DNA of 64,000 bases from Stutzerimonas azotifigens DSM 17556 (GTDB lineage Bacteria; Pseudomonadota; Gammaproteobacteria; Pseudomonadales; Pseudomonadaceae): positions 1 to 64,000 of the forward strand of contig NZ_KE384408.1 in the NCBI RefSeq assembly GCF_000425625.1. The letters run 5' to 3'. Position numbers and translations under genes: made by a program. The notes under the pieces were generated by a model, which saw only the letters and a program-made list of their open reading frames with translations, was not told the DNA's origin and searched no databases. Shown here piece by piece: positions 35,658 to 46,925 of the stretch (position 1 is the first letter of the stretch; each line of letters starts with the position of its first letter).

Positions 35658-36503
35658 TCAGGACAGACTCTGCAGCTTGCGATGCAACATCGAGATGTTG
35701 CTTCCCTTGGCTACGAAGCCTGGCAGGGATTCCGGAAGTTGGGCCGCGACTTTATCAGCTTCGGCTTGGTCGGGGAAGGCCCCAAACACGCAACCACCGG
35801 TACCGGTCAATCTAGCTGAAACAAATTTGTTTAGCAAGATCAAAGCGTTACGAACTTCTGGGTAACGCTTCTCTACAACCGGCTGACAGTCATTTCGACC
35901 GCCCCGCTCGAGAACGGAGCGCACTGTAATGGCCGGACTATCCCGTGTCAACTCCGGCGCCGAGAAAATTTCTGCTGTGCTGACAGCCACTTGCGGCACA
36001 AGCACGAGATACCAGGGCTCGGCGGGCTCGACCGGCGTGAGCCGCTCGCCCACGCCCTCGGCGAAGGCGGCGCGCCCGCGGACGAACACCGGCACGTCGG
36101 CGCCGAGGGCGAGGCCGAGTTCGGCGAGCCGCTCCTCGCCCAGTCGCAGATCCCAGAGCCGGTCGAGCCCGAGCAGGGTGGTGGCGGCGTCGGAGCTGCC
36201 GCCGCCGATCCCGCCGCCCATGGGCAGGCGCTTGATCAGCTCGATGTCGGCGCCGAGCCGGCAGCCGCTGCTGTGCTGCAGCAGCCGCGCCGCGCGGACG
36301 ATCAGGTTGCGTTCGGGGTCGACGCCGGGCAGCGGCGTCAGCAGGCGGATCTCGCCGTCGTCCCGCCGGCTGAAGGTCAGCTCGTCGCCGTGGTCGAGGA
36401 ACTGGAACAGCGTCTGCAGCTCGTGATAGCCGTCGGGACGGCGCCCGAGGATGTGCAGCATCAGGTTGAGCTTGGCCGGCGCCGGCAGCGTCAGTCGCGT
36501 CAT
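35658..36503 (-). CDS. ispE: 4-diphosphocytidyl-2-C-methyl-D-erythritol kinase
   Basis: GHMP kinase (281 aa) of the MEP isoprenoid pathway. Seen: [24 protein letters not shown] at the N-terminus (catalytic-type Lys/Asn and substrate contacts), the glycine-rich ATP motif [14 protein letters not shown], and [10 protein letters not shown] near the end. ATG overlaps the lolB stop at 36503. Confidence 0.95.
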   Translation of the reverse strand: MTRLTLPAPAKLNLMLHILGRRPDGYHELQTLFQFLDHGDELTFSRRDDGEIRLLTPLPGVDPERNLIVRAARLLQHSSGCRLGADIELIKRLPMGGGIGGGSSDAATTLLGLDRLWDLRLGEERLAELGLALGADVPVFVRGRAAFAEGVGERLTPVEPAEPWYLVLVPQVAVSTAEIFSAPELTRDSPAITVRSVLERGGRNDCQPVVEKRYPEVRNALILLNKFVSARLTGTGGCVFGAFPDQAEADKVAAQLPESLPGFVAKGSNISMLHRKLQSLS

Positions 36504-37123
36504 CAGCGGCCGAGCTGGCGCGGCTGCCAGTCCTTGATCACCAGGGTCACGCGCAGGTCCTGGCCTTCCAGGCGGATGCGCTCGGGCAGCGCGTAGCCGT
36601 CCTGCTGCAGGTAGCTGAGGTATTCCACCTCCCAGCCGTCCTGGGTCATGCGCGCCAGGCGGCCGTTGTCGTCCAGGGTCAGTTGCCGCGGGCTGTCGGG
36701 CGCCGGCAGCCCGCGAACCCACCAGAGCAGGTGCGACACCGGCAGGCGCCAGCCGAGCTGCGCCTCGAGCAGGGCCTCCGGCGAGTCGGCCTGGAAGCGC
36801 CCCTGGTTGGCGACTTCCAGCACCACCTCATCGGGGCGTCCGGTCAGGCGCGTGGCGCCGCGGCCGAGCGGGCCGGCCAGGCGGATGTCGAAATAATCCT
36901 GGCGCTGCAGCCAGAACAGGGTGCCGCTGCCCGAATCCTGCGGGGCGCGAATGCCGACCTTGCCGTTGATCTGCCAGCCGTCGATGGCGGACACGCGGGC
37001 CTTGTGCGTCTGCCAGGAGCCCTGGTCGCCAGGGCCCTGCACGCTTTCCTGCGGGCCGAGCCCGGCGCAACCGGCCAGGAGCAGGGCGAAGGCGGGCAGC
37101 AGCAGTCGTTTGAACAGGGTCAT
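36503..37123 (-). CDS. lolB: LolB, outer-membrane lipoprotein receptor
   Basis: Accepts lipoproteins from LolA and inserts them in the outer membrane (206 aa). Seen: signal peptide [19 protein letters not shown] with lipobox LAGC (Cys19), [18 protein letters not shown], and [16 protein letters not shown] of the LolB half-barrel. Directly follows the TPR lipoprotein (3 bp). Confidence 0.93.
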   Translation of the reverse strand: MTLFKRLLLPAFALLLAGCAGLGPQESVQGPGDQGSWQTHKARVSAIDGWQINGKVGIRAPQDSGSGTLFWLQRQDYFDIRLAGPLGRGATRLTGRPDEVVLEVANQGRFQADSPEALLEAQLGWRLPVSHLLWWVRGLPAPDSPRQLTLDDNGRLARMTQDGWEVEYLSYLQQDGYALPERIRLEGQDLRVTLVIKDWQPRQLGR

Positions 37124-37126
37124 CGG

Positions 37127-38851
37127 TCAGGGCGTCTCCGATCCGGTCAGGCGCTTGAGGGTGTTGCGCAGGATGGCGTTGTCCGGCTGCGCCGCGAAGG
37201 CGTCCGACCAGACGCGGCGGGCCTCCTGCTGCTGGTTCTTCGCCCACAGGACTTCGCCAAGGTGGGCGGCGACTTCGGCATCGGGGAAGCGCTCCAGTGC
37301 CTGGCGCAGCAGGCGTTCGGCCTCTTCCAGGTCGCCCAGGCGGTAGTTCACCCAGCCGAGGCTGTCGAGGATCGCCGGGTCGTCGGGGTTGAGTTCGTGG
37401 GCCTGCTCGATCAGCGCGCGGGCCTCGTCGTAGCGCGTGGTGCGGTCGGCGAGGGTGTAGCCCAGGGCGTTGAGGGCCATGGCGTTTTCCGGCTCGCGCT
37501 CGATTATGAAGCGCAGGTCGCGCTCGAGCTGGGCCAGGTCGCCGCGCTGCTCGGCGAGCATGGCGCGGGTGTACAGCAGGTTGAGGTCGTCGGGGAACTG
37601 CTCCAGCGCCTGCTGCACGAGCTGCCAGGCGGCGCCCTGTTCGCCCTTGTCCTGCAGCGCCTCGATCTCGATGAGGTACAGCTGGATGGCGTAGTCCGGC
37701 TGCTGCTCGCGGGCCTCGGCCAGCACGCGGCTGGCTTGCTCGCCGCGGCCGGCGTCGAACAGCAGCTCGCTCTGCAGCAGCTTGGCCGGCAGGTAGTCCT
37801 TGCCCGGGCCGACCTCGGCGAAGGCGTCGAGCGCCGCGTCCGTCTCGCCCATCGCCTGGTAGGCGCGACCCAGGTTGAACTGCGCCGCGTCCAGGTGGCT
37901 GCCCCGCTCGATCAGTTCCTCCAGGTATATGGTCGCTTCCTGCCAGGCCTCCGCCTCCAGGCACACCAGGGCCATGGAGAAGCGCAGGTCGTCGTCCTCG
38001 GGGTATTGCTGCACCAGGGTGGCGAACTCGCCCATGGCCGCTTCGAGCTGTCCGCGCTCGACCAGCAGGCGGGCGTAGGTCAGGCGCAGGCGCTTGTCGT
38101 CCGGATGCCGCTTCAGCGACTTCTCCAGCAGCGGCACGGCCTCGTCGCTGCGGCCGAGGGCGTGCAGCAGGCGCGCGCGCAGCAGGATGGACGGCACCTG
38201 GTCGTTGGCCTGCGGTTGCGATTCGAGCAGGGCGAGCGCTTCCTGCGGGCGCTCGTCCTGCTGCAGCAGCACCGCCTTGCCGAAGGCCAGCTGGGGGTTG
38301 TCCGGATACTTGGCGAGCAGGCGGTCGAAGCTCTGCAGCAGGCCGGCGCGGGTGTCCGCGTCGGTCTGGGCGGCGGACAGGGCGAGGAAGTCGAAATGGG
38401 TGTCGCCCTGGCCGCGCAGCACCTTTTCCATGAATTCCATCGACTGCTCGTATTCGCCGGCGCGCGCCAGCTGGACGGCGGCGGCGCGCTGGGCGTCGAG
38501 GTTGTCCGGCGCGTTGCGCGCCCAGATCAGCGCGGTGTCGAGGGCCGCCTGCTCGGCGCCGAGGTACTCGGCGATGCGGAAGCCGCGCTCGGCGACGGCC
38601 GGGTCCTGGGTCGCGTTGGCCTGCTGGACGTAGTTGCCGAGGGCGATGTCGAAGCGGTTGCGCTGGCCCGCCAGCTCCGCCACCAGCAGGGCGTAGAGCG
38701 TGTCCGCGCTGAACGAGCCGTACTCGGTGACCGCGGGCTCCGCGGGGGCGGAGGCCTCGTCCTGCACCGGCGGGGTGCTGCGCTCGACGGGCTGCATCGA
38801 CTGGCAGCCGGCCAGAAGCAGAAGGGCGGCGAGGGCAAGGCTTCTATTCAT
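37127..38851 (-). CDS. TPR-repeat lipoprotein
   Basis: A 574-aa envelope protein: signal peptide with lipobox LLAGC (Cys16), then about a dozen tetratricopeptide-type helical repeats from residue ~60 to the end (for example ALNALGYTLADRTTRYDEAR, AILDSLGWVNYRLGDLEEAE). Conserved between lolB and hemA in pseudomonads. Probably a scaffold at the envelope; exact role unknown. Start 38851 chosen for the signal peptide. Divergent from hemA. Confidence 0.85.
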   Translation of the reverse strand: MNRSLALAALLLLAGCQSMQPVERSTPPVQDEASAPAEPAVTEYGSFSADTLYALLVAELAGQRNRFDIALGNYVQQANATQDPAVAERGFRIAEYLGAEQAALDTALIWARNAPDNLDAQRAAAVQLARAGEYEQSMEFMEKVLRGQGDTHFDFLALSAAQTDADTRAGLLQSFDRLLAKYPDNPQLAFGKAVLLQQDERPQEALALLESQPQANDQVPSILLRARLLHALGRSDEAVPLLEKSLKRHPDDKRLRLTYARLLVERGQLEAAMGEFATLVQQYPEDDDLRFSMALVCLEAEAWQEATIYLEELIERGSHLDAAQFNLGRAYQAMGETDAALDAFAEVGPGKDYLPAKLLQSELLFDAGRGEQASRVLAEAREQQPDYAIQLYLIEIEALQDKGEQGAAWQLVQQALEQFPDDLNLLYTRAMLAEQRGDLAQLERDLRFIIEREPENAMALNALGYTLADRTTRYDEARALIEQAHELNPDDPAILDSLGWVNYRLGDLEEAERLLRQALERFPDAEVAAHLGEVLWAKNQQQEARRVWSDAFAAQPDNAILRNTLKRLTGSETP

Positions 38852-38939
38852 ACGGGACCGCGTGGCAGTGGGGTCGGGGCATGATGACACAAGCCACCGG
38901 GCAAGCCCATGGGGCGGCCGGGCCGGCGAGGTCCGGAGG

Positions 38940-39008
38940 ATTGAGACAATTGCCCGCAACAGTTGTTCTCAATCTGGCGAAGTAGGAGAATTGCGGGCTC
39001 CGTTTTTT
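38940..39008 (+). promoter_or_regulatory. Structured hemA leader with attenuator-like hairpin
   Basis: Two inverted repeats: ATTGAGA (38940-38946) / TCTCAAT (38967-38973), and GCCCGCAA (38952-38959) / TTGCGGGC (38991-38998), the latter followed by TTTTTT at 39003-39008, 15 nt before the hemA ATG. The arms interleave, so the two structures would exclude each other, as in attenuators. Confidence 0.4.
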
Positions 39009-39022
39009 CATCAGCGATCCGC

Positions 39023-40291
39023 ATGTCCTTCATCGCGCTCGGCATCAACCACAAGACCGCTTCGGTGGACGTCCGCGAGCGGGTCGCGTTCACGCCCGAG
39101 CAGACGGTCGAAGCGCTGCAGCAGTTGTGTCGCCTGACACCGACCCGCGAAGCCGCGATCCTCTCGACCTGCAACCGCAGCGAACTGTACCTGCACCAGG
39201 ACCAGGTGCAGCCGGATGCGGTGCTCGCCTGGCTGGCCGACTACCACCGCCTGAACCTCGACGACCTGCGCGCCTGCGCCTATGTGCACACCGATGCCGA
39301 GGCCGTGCGGCACATGATGCGGGTGGCCAGCGGGCTCGACTCCATGGTGCTCGGCGAGCCACAGATCCTCGGCCAGATGAAGTCCGCCTACGCCGTGGCG
39401 CGCGAGGCGGGCAGCGTCGGGCCGCTGCTCGGGCGGCTGTTCCAGGCCACCTTCAGCACCGCCAAGACGGTGCGCACCGACACCGCCATCGGCGAAAGCC
39501 CGGTCTCGGTCGCCTTCGCCGCGGTCAGCCTGGCCCGGCAGATCTTCGCCAAGCTCGATCGCAGCCAGGCGCTGCTGATCGGCGCCGGCGAGACCATCAC
39601 CCTGGTCGCCCGGCATCTGCACGAGCAGGGCGTCAAGCGCATCGTGGTCGCCAACCGCACGCTCGAGCGCGCCAGCCTGCTGGCCGAGCAGTTCGGCGCG
39701 CACGCCATCCTGCTGGCGGACATCCCGCAGGAACTGCCGAACTGCGACATCGTCATCAGCTCCACCGCCAGCCAGTTGCCGATCCTCGGCAAGGGCGCGG
39801 TCGAGCAGGCGCTGAAGGTGCGCAAGCACAAGCCGATGTTCATGGTCGACATCGCCGTACCGCGCGACATAGAGCCGCAGGTGGCCGAGCTGGACGACGT
39901 CTACCTGTACACCGTGGACGACCTGCACGAGGTCATCACGGAGAACCTCAAGAGCCGGCACGACGCGGCGCTGGCGGCCGAGGAGCTGGTCGCCAGTGGC
40001 GCCGACGATTTCATGCTGCGCCTGCGCGAGCTGGCCGCGGTGGACGTGCTCAAGGCCTACCGCCAGCGCGCCGAGCGCCAGCGCGACGAGGAACTGCAGC
40101 GTGCCATGCGCCTGCTCGCCAGCGGCGTGCCCGCCGAGGAAGCGCTGGCGCAGCTCGCCCGCGGGCTGACAAACAAGTTGCTGCACGCGCCGAGCGTGCA
40201 ACTGAAGAAATTTTCGGCCGAGGGCCGGATCGAGGCGCTGGCCATGGCCGAGGAGCTCTTCGCCCTCAACGGAGGGTCGGACACCCCATGA
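39023..40291 (+). CDS. hemA: Glutamyl-tRNA reductase
   Basis: First committed enzyme of C5-pathway haem synthesis (422 aa), reducing Glu-tRNA to glutamate-1-semialdehyde. Seen: [17 protein letters not shown], catalytic Cys50 in [25 protein letters not shown], and a NADPH domain with [11 protein letters not shown]. Overlaps prfA by ATGA, the common hemA-prfA arrangement. Confidence 0.97.
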   Translation: MSFIALGINHKTASVDVRERVAFTPEQTVEALQQLCRLTPTREAAILSTCNRSELYLHQDQVQPDAVLAWLADYHRLNLDDLRACAYVHTDAEAVRHMMRVASGLDSMVLGEPQILGQMKSAYAVAREAGSVGPLLGRLFQATFSTAKTVRTDTAIGESPVSVAFAAVSLARQIFAKLDRSQALLIGAGETITLVARHLHEQGVKRIVVANRTLERASLLAEQFGAHAILLADIPQELPNCDIVISSTASQLPILGKGAVEQALKVRKHKPMFMVDIAVPRDIEPQVAELDDVYLYTVDDLHEVITENLKSRHDAALAAEELVASGADDFMLRLRELAAVDVLKAYRQRAERQRDEELQRAMRLLASGVPAEEALAQLARGLTNKLLHAPSVQLKKFSAEGRIEALAMAEELFALNGGSDTP

Positions 40292-41370
40292 AAGCCTCGC
40301 TGCTGAACAAGCTCGATACCCTGCAGGACCGTTTCGAGGAGCTCACCGCGCTGCTCGGCGATGCCGAGGTGATCAGCGACCAGAGCCGCTTCCGCGCCTA
40401 TTCCAGGGAATACGCCGAGGTCGAGCCGGTGATCGCCGCCTACCGCCGGCTGCGCAAGGTGCAGCAGGACCTGGAGGGCGCACAGGCGCTGCTCAAGGAC
40501 AGCGACCCGGACCTGCGCGAGATGGCCGAGGAGGAAGTCGCGCAGGCGCGCATCGAACTCGAGCGGCTGGAGGGCGAACTGCAGCGCATGCTGCTGCCGA
40601 AGGACCCGAACGACAACCGCAACGTGTTCCTCGAAGTGCGCGCCGGCACCGGTGGCGACGAGGCGGCGATCTTCTCCGGCGACGTGTTCCGCATGTATTC
40701 GCGCTACGCCGAGAGGCAGGGCTGGCGGGTCGAGATACTCTCCGAAAGCCCTGGCGAGCACGGCGGCTACAAGGAGGTCATCGCCCGCGTGGAAGGCGAC
40801 AACGTCTACGCCAAGCTGAAGTTCGAATCCGGCGCCCACCGCGTGCAGCGCGTGCCGGAAACCGAGTCCCAGGGCCGCATCCATACCTCCGCCTGCACCG
40901 TCGCCGTGCTGCCGGAGCCCGACGAGCAGGCGGCCATCGAGATCAACCCGGCCGACCTGCGCGTCGACACCTACCGCTCCTCGGGCGCCGGCGGCCAGCA
41001 CGTCAACAAGACCGACTCGGCGATCCGCATCACCCACCTGCCCACCGGCATCGTCGTCGAGTGCCAGGAGGAGCGCTCGCAGCACAAGAACCGCGCCAAG
41101 GCGATGGCCTGGCTGGCGGCCAGGCTGCAGGACCAGCAGGACGCCGCCGCGCACAAGGAAATCTCCGAGACGCGCCGCCTGCTGGTGGGCTCGGGCGACC
41201 GCTCCGAGCGCATCCGCACCTACAATTTTCCCCAGGGCCGGGTCACCGACCACCGCATCAACCTGACCCTCTACGCGCTGGACGAGGTGATGGCCGGCGG
41301 CGTGGACGCGGTGATCGAGCCGCTGCTCGGCGAATACCAGGCCGACCAGCTGGCGGCGCTGGGCGATTGA
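40288..41370 (+). CDS. prfA: Peptide chain release factor 1
   Basis: Recognises UAA/UAG stop codons and triggers peptide release (360 aa). Seen: the codon-recognition domain and the universal GGQ at residues 235-237 ([15 protein letters not shown]), which PrmC, encoded next, methylates. Coupled to hemA by ATGA. Confidence 0.97.
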   Translation: MKASLLNKLDTLQDRFEELTALLGDAEVISDQSRFRAYSREYAEVEPVIAAYRRLRKVQQDLEGAQALLKDSDPDLREMAEEEVAQARIELERLEGELQRMLLPKDPNDNRNVFLEVRAGTGGDEAAIFSGDVFRMYSRYAERQGWRVEILSESPGEHGGYKEVIARVEGDNVYAKLKFESGAHRVQRVPETESQGRIHTSACTVAVLPEPDEQAAIEINPADLRVDTYRSSGAGGQHVNKTDSAIRITHLPTGIVVECQEERSQHKNRAKAMAWLAARLQDQQDAAAHKEISETRRLLVGSGDRSERIRTYNFPQGRVTDHRINLTLYALDEVMAGGVDAVIEPLLGEYQADQLAALGD

Positions 41371-41380
41371 GCCGCCTGCC

Positions 41381-42232
41381 TTGAGCCCCGTCCCGACCAT
41401 CGCCGGCCTGCTCGCCGAGGCCGCGCTGCCCGATTCGCCGAGCGCCCGGCTGGACGCCGAGTGGCTGCTGGCCTACGCGCTGGGCAAGTCGACCAGCTAC
41501 CTGCGCACCTGGCCCGAGCGCGAGGTCGCGCCCGAGGTGGCAGAGCGTTACCGCGCCTGGCTGGCGCGCCGCCGGCAGGGCGAGCCGGTGGCCTACATCC
41601 TCGGCCGCCAGGGGTTCTGGTCGCTGGAGCTGGAAGTCGCGCCACACACGCTGATCCCGCGGCCGGACACCGAACTGCTGGTGGAAACCGCGCTGGCGCT
41701 GCTGCCGGCCGAATCCCTCGACGTGCTCGACCTGGGCACCGGCACCGGCGCCATCGCCCTGGCGCTGGCCAGCGAGCGGCCGGCCTGGCGCCTGACCGGT
41801 GTCGACCGTGTCGAGGAGGCGGTGGCGCTGGCCGAGCGCAACCGCGCGCGGCTCGGGCTGGGCAACGTCCGCTTCCACCGCAGCCACTGGTTCTCCGCGC
41901 TCGAGGGGCAGCGCTTCGCGCTGATCGTCGCCAACCCGCCCTACGTGGCGGCGGACGATCCGCACCTGGCGCAGGGCGACCTGCGTTTCGAGCCGCTCAG
42001 CGCATTGATCGCGGGCCCGGACGGGCTCGACGACCTGCGCCACATCGTCGCCGGGGCGCCGGCGCATCTGCGGGCCGGTGGCTGGCTGCTGCTCGAGCAC
42101 GGCTACGACCAGGCGGCCGCGGTGCGGGAGCTGCTGGGTGCTGCCGGTTTCGAGGCGGTGCAGAGCCGCGCCGACCTGGCTGGGCACCTGCGCATCAGCC
42201 TCGGGCGCATGGGCCCGGAGCACGCAGGCTAA
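41381..42232 (+). CDS. prmC: PrmC, release-factor glutamine methyltransferase
   Basis: SAM-dependent methyltransferase (283 aa) that modifies the GGQ glutamine of RF1/RF2. Seen: N-terminal helical domain, PVAYILGRQGFW, SAM motif DLGTGTGAIALALA and the N5-glutamine-binding NPPY (VANPPYVAA). TTG start at 41381, 10 bp after prfA. Formerly called hemK. Confidence 0.94.
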   Translation: MSPVPTIAGLLAEAALPDSPSARLDAEWLLAYALGKSTSYLRTWPEREVAPEVAERYRAWLARRRQGEPVAYILGRQGFWSLELEVAPHTLIPRPDTELLVETALALLPAESLDVLDLGTGTGAIALALASERPAWRLTGVDRVEEAVALAERNRARLGLGNVRFHRSHWFSALEGQRFALIVANPPYVAADDPHLAQGDLRFEPLSALIAGPDGLDDLRHIVAGAPAHLRAGGWLLLEHGYDQAAAVRELLGAAGFEAVQSRADLAGHLRISLGRMGPEHAG

Positions 42233-42254
42233 CGATCAACGACCGAGGATCTTC

Positions 42255-43013
42255 ATGCTCAGCGACGACGAACTGCTCCGCTACAGCCGCCAGATCCTGC
42301 TTCGGCAGATCGACGTCGAGGGCCAGCTCAGGCTCAAGGACAGCCGGGCGCTGATCGTCGGCCTCGGCGGGCTTGGCTCGCCGGTGGCGCTCTACCTGGC
42401 CGCCGCGGGTGTCGGCGAGCTGCACCTGGCCGACTTCGACCAGGTCGACCTGACCAACCTGCAGCGCCAGGTGCTGCACGATGGCCAGGCGGTCGGCCTC
42501 TCCAAGGTGGATTCGGCGATCAACCGGCTGCAGGTGCTGAACCCCAACGTGCGCCTGGTGCCGCAGCGCCAGGCGATGGACGCCGACACCCTGGCCGCCG
42601 CCGTCGCGGCGGTCGACCTGGTGCTCGACTGCACCGACAACTTCACCGTGCGCGAGGCGATCAACGCCGCCTGCGTGGCCGCGCGCAAGCCGCTGGTCAG
42701 CGGCGCGGCCATCCGCCTCGAGGGGCAGCTCGCGGTGTTCGACCCGCGTCGCGAGGACAGCCCCTGCTACCACTGCCTGTACGGGCACGGCAGCGAGGCC
42801 GAGCTGACCTGCAGCGAAGCCGGCGTGGTCGGCCCGCTGGTGGGCACGGTCGGCAGCCTGCAGGCGCTGGAGGCGCTGAAGCTGCTGGCCGGGTTCGGCG
42901 AACCCCTGGTCGGCCGGCTGCTGCTGGTCGATGCGCTGGGCACGCGCTTCCGCGAGCTGCGGGTCAGGCGCGATCCCGGCTGCGCGGTCTGCGGGGCGCG
43001 CCATGGCGGATGA
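42255..43013 (+). CDS. moeB: MoeB/ThiF-type adenylyltransferase
   Basis: E1-like enzyme (252 aa) that adenylates the C-terminus of a ubiquitin-like sulfur carrier (MoaD in molybdopterin synthesis). Seen: [38 protein letters not shown] (ATP site), [11 protein letters not shown], and zinc cysteines in CYHCLYG and CAVCGA. No rhodanese domain, so MoeB rather than MOCS3 type. Overlaps murI by 11 bp. Confidence 0.92.
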   Translation: MLSDDELLRYSRQILLRQIDVEGQLRLKDSRALIVGLGGLGSPVALYLAAAGVGELHLADFDQVDLTNLQRQVLHDGQAVGLSKVDSAINRLQVLNPNVRLVPQRQAMDADTLAAAVAAVDLVLDCTDNFTVREAINAACVAARKPLVSGAAIRLEGQLAVFDPRREDSPCYHCLYGHGSEAELTCSEAGVVGPLVGTVGSLQALEALKLLAGFGEPLVGRLLLVDALGTRFRELRVRRDPGCAVCGARHGG

Positions 43014-43794
43014 CCGGCCGATCGGCGTGTTCGACTCGGGCGTCGGCGGGCTGTCGGTGCTGCGCGAGATCCGCGCCCGGCTGCCGCGGGAGTCGCTGCT
43101 CTACCTGGCCGACAGCGGGCATGTGCCCTACGGCGAGAAGACGCCCGATTTCATCCGCGCGCGTTGCCGCGCCATTGCCGACTTCTTTCTCGAGCGCAAC
43201 GCCAAGGCGCTGGTGGTGGCCTGCAACACCGCCACCGCGGCAGGCGTGGCGGAGCTGCGCGAGTGCCATCCCGAGCTGCCCATCGTGGGCATGGAGCCGG
43301 CGGTCAAGCCTGCCGCGCGGGCCACGCGCAGCGGCGTGGTCGGTGTGCTGGCGACCACCGGCACGCTGAAGAGCGCGCGCTTCGCCGCCTTGCTCGACCG
43401 CTTCGCGGTGGACGTGCGGGTGGTGACCCAGCCCTGTCCCGGGCTGGTCGAGCTGGTGGAGGCGGGTGATCTCGACGGGCCTCGGACGCGCGCGCTGCTG
43501 CTGAGCTTCGTCGAGCCCCTGCTGACCGAGGGCTGCGACACGCTGATCCTCGGCTGCACGCACTACCCGTTCCTGCGCCCGCTGCTCGAGCGCCTGGTGC
43601 CGCCGACGGTTACCCTGGTCGACACCGGCGCGGCCGTGGCCAGACGGCTCGAGGACGTATTGGTGGCCGCCGGTTTGCAAGGCGAGGGGGTGGCCACGAC
43701 AGGCTTCTGGAGCAGTGCCGATCCGCAGCAGCTGCAGCGGGTATTGCCGGTGCTCTGGGGGGCGCCTGCGCCGGTGCGTCGGTTCGCCGGCTAG
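43003..43794 (+). CDS. murI: Glutamate racemase
   Basis: Makes D-glutamate for peptidoglycan (263 aa). Seen: [16 protein letters not shown], the two catalytic cysteines in VVACNTATA and [11 protein letters not shown], and [11 protein letters not shown]. Overlaps the moeB 3' end by 11 bp, so co-translated with it. Confidence 0.95.
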   Translation: MADDRPIGVFDSGVGGLSVLREIRARLPRESLLYLADSGHVPYGEKTPDFIRARCRAIADFFLERNAKALVVACNTATAAGVAELRECHPELPIVGMEPAVKPAARATRSGVVGVLATTGTLKSARFAALLDRFAVDVRVVTQPCPGLVELVEAGDLDGPRTRALLLSFVEPLLTEGCDTLILGCTHYPFLRPLLERLVPPTVTLVDTGAAVARRLEDVLVAAGLQGEGVATTGFWSSADPQQLQRVLPVLWGAPAPVRRFAG

Positions 43795-43879
43795 GAACTT
43801 TCCGCCGAACGGCGGTTTCATAAACTGAACTGATGTTCAACTTTTTTCGACGCCAATTGTTTGTAAGGATGTTTCAAGA

Positions 43880-44395
43880 ATGAAAAAAACGATTCTGGGG
43901 GCAACCACCGCGATCCTGCTGCTCGCTCAGGTTCCTGCGCACGCGGCAGGGCTGACCGCATCCGTCGGCCAGACCGGCGAGTCAACCATGACCTACCGCC
44001 TCGGCCTGCAGTTCGACTTCGGCACCAACTGGTGGCAGACCAGCGTCGGGCGTCTCACCGGCTACTGGGATGCCGGCTACACCTACTGGGAGGGGGACGA
44101 AACCAGCGCAAACCACAGCCTGTCGCTGAGCCCGGTGTTCGTCTACGAATTCAACGGTGACGCCGTGCGCCCGTATCTCGAGGCCGGCATCGGCATCGCC
44201 GCGTTCGAAAGCACCGAAATCGAGGATCGCGACCTCGGCTCCTCGTTCCAGTTCGAGGACCGCCTCGGCGCCGGCCTGCGTTTCGCCGGCGGGCACGAGG
44301 TCGGCATCCGGGCCATTCATTATTCCAACGCCGGGCTGAAGAACCCGAACGATGGCGTCGAGAGCTACGCGGTGCATTACCGCCTGGCCTTCTGA
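43880..44395 (+). CDS. pagL: PagL, lipid A 3-O-deacylase
   Basis: Outer-membrane beta-barrel hydrolase (171 aa) that removes the 3-linked acyl chain of lipid A. Seen: signal peptide ending VPAHA, amphipathic beta strands, and the catalytic triad His147, Ser149 and Glu161 in AIHYSNAG...GVESY, with the same 14-residue His-Glu spacing as P. aeruginosa PagL. C-terminal Phe fits outer-membrane sorting. Own short gap after murI, followed by a terminator. Confidence 0.93.
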   Translation: MKKTILGATTAILLLAQVPAHAAGLTASVGQTGESTMTYRLGLQFDFGTNWWQTSVGRLTGYWDAGYTYWEGDETSANHSLSLSPVFVYEFNGDAVRPYLEAGIGIAAFESTEIEDRDLGSSFQFEDRLGAGLRFAGGHEVGIRAIHYSNAGLKNPNDGVESYAVHYRLAF

Positions 44396-44416
44396 TCCGC
44401 GCCCCGCATCGCTGCA

Positions 44417-44449
44417 CGAGAAAACCGCCGGCGGCGGTTTTCTCGTTTC
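44417..44449. terminator. Bidirectional terminator between pagL and renalase gene
   Basis: Stem GAGAAAACCGCC (44418-44429) / GGCGGTTTTCTC (44433-44444), 3-nt loop, TTT after. It can serve pagL and the convergent gene ending at 44454. Confidence 0.8.
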
Positions 44450-44453
44450 AGGG

Positions 44454-45748
<1,295 letters not shown>

Positions 45749-46780
45749 ATGAACGATCATGCGCTGCTGTTGGTCAATCTCGGTTCGCCCGCGTCGCCCG
45801 GGGTGGAGGACGTACGTCGCTACCTCGATCAATTCCTGATGGATCGCTACGTGGTCGATCTGCCCTGGCCGCTGCGCCGGCTGCTGGTCTCGGCGATTCT
45901 CATCCGGCGCCCGGCGCAGTCCGCGCACGCCTATGCCTCGATCTGGTGGGACGAGGGGTCGCCGCTGATCGTGCTCAGCCGTCGTCTGCAGGCGCGCGTG
46001 CAGGCGCTCTGGGCGCACGGGCCGGTCGAACTGGGCATGCGCTACGGCGAGCCCTCCATCGAATCGGCGCTGCTGCGCCTGGCCGCCCAGGGCGTGCGCC
46101 GGGTGACGCTGGCGCCGCTCTACCCGCAGTTCGCCGACAGCACCACCACCACAGCGATCGTCGAGACGCAGCGCGTGATCCGCGAGCGCGGGCTGGACCT
46201 GGCGCTGGCCGTGGTGCCGCCGTTCTATGCCGACGACGCCTACCTGGATGCGCTGGTGGAAAGCGCACGCCCGTACCTCGCGCAGGCATTCGACCACCTG
46301 CTGCTGAGCTTCCACGGCCTGCCGGAGCGGCACATCCGCAAGCTGGTCAAGGACCCCGGGCACGACCTGCAGGCCGCCGACAGCAGCGGCATCCGCGACG
46401 AGGTGCTCGCCGTCTGCTACCGCAGCCAGTGCCTGCGCACCGCCGAGCGCTTCGCCGAGCGCGCAGGCCTGCAGCCGGGGCAGTGGTCGGTGTCCTTCCA
46501 GTCGAGGCTGGGCAAGGACAAATGGATCGAGCCCTACACCGAGACGCGGCTCGACCAACTGGCTGCCCAGGGCGTGAAGAAGCTGCTGGTGATGTGCCCG
46601 GCGTTCGTCGCCGACTGCATCGAGACGCTGGAGGAGATCGGCCTGCGCGGCGCGGAGCAGTTCGCCGAGGCCGGCGGCGAGCGGCTGGAACTGGTGCCCT
46701 GCCTGAACGACCATCCCGCCTGGGTCGAGACGCTGGTCGACCTCTGCCGGCGTACCGCCAGGCCCGACGCTGGGTGCTGA
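45749..46780 (+). CDS. hemH: Ferrochelatase
   Basis: Inserts Fe(II) in protoporphyrin IX, last step of haem synthesis (343 aa). Seen: [33 protein letters not shown], the catalytic His in [13 protein letters not shown], and [16 protein letters not shown]. No C-terminal Cys cluster of the iron-sulfur type. Works downstream of hemA in this window. Confidence 0.95.
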   Translation: MNDHALLLVNLGSPASPGVEDVRRYLDQFLMDRYVVDLPWPLRRLLVSAILIRRPAQSAHAYASIWWDEGSPLIVLSRRLQARVQALWAHGPVELGMRYGEPSIESALLRLAAQGVRRVTLAPLYPQFADSTTTTAIVETQRVIRERGLDLALAVVPPFYADDAYLDALVESARPYLAQAFDHLLLSFHGLPERHIRKLVKDPGHDLQAADSSGIRDEVLAVCYRSQCLRTAERFAERAGLQPGQWSVSFQSRLGKDKWIEPYTETRLDQLAAQGVKKLLVMCPAFVADCIETLEEIGLRGAEQFAEAGGERLELVPCLNDHPAWVETLVDLCRRTARPDAGC

Positions 46781-46925
46781 AAGGCGACGGCCTCCGGCCG
46801 TCATCAGCACGAGCCGGCTGCGCGCATTCGCCTGGCTGATAAGCGCACCGGCGCGCTACCGGCCGGCCTAAGCTGCGGCGTCTTCCACCGCCGTGCCGCC
46901 CCACGGGCGGCGCCGAGGAGCCCGC

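Noticed and set aside
36683..38884. 733-codon plus-strand open frame opposite lolB/TPR gene
   Set aside because: Shadow of TPR repeats at high GC; the minus-strand gene has a lipobox and conserved context.
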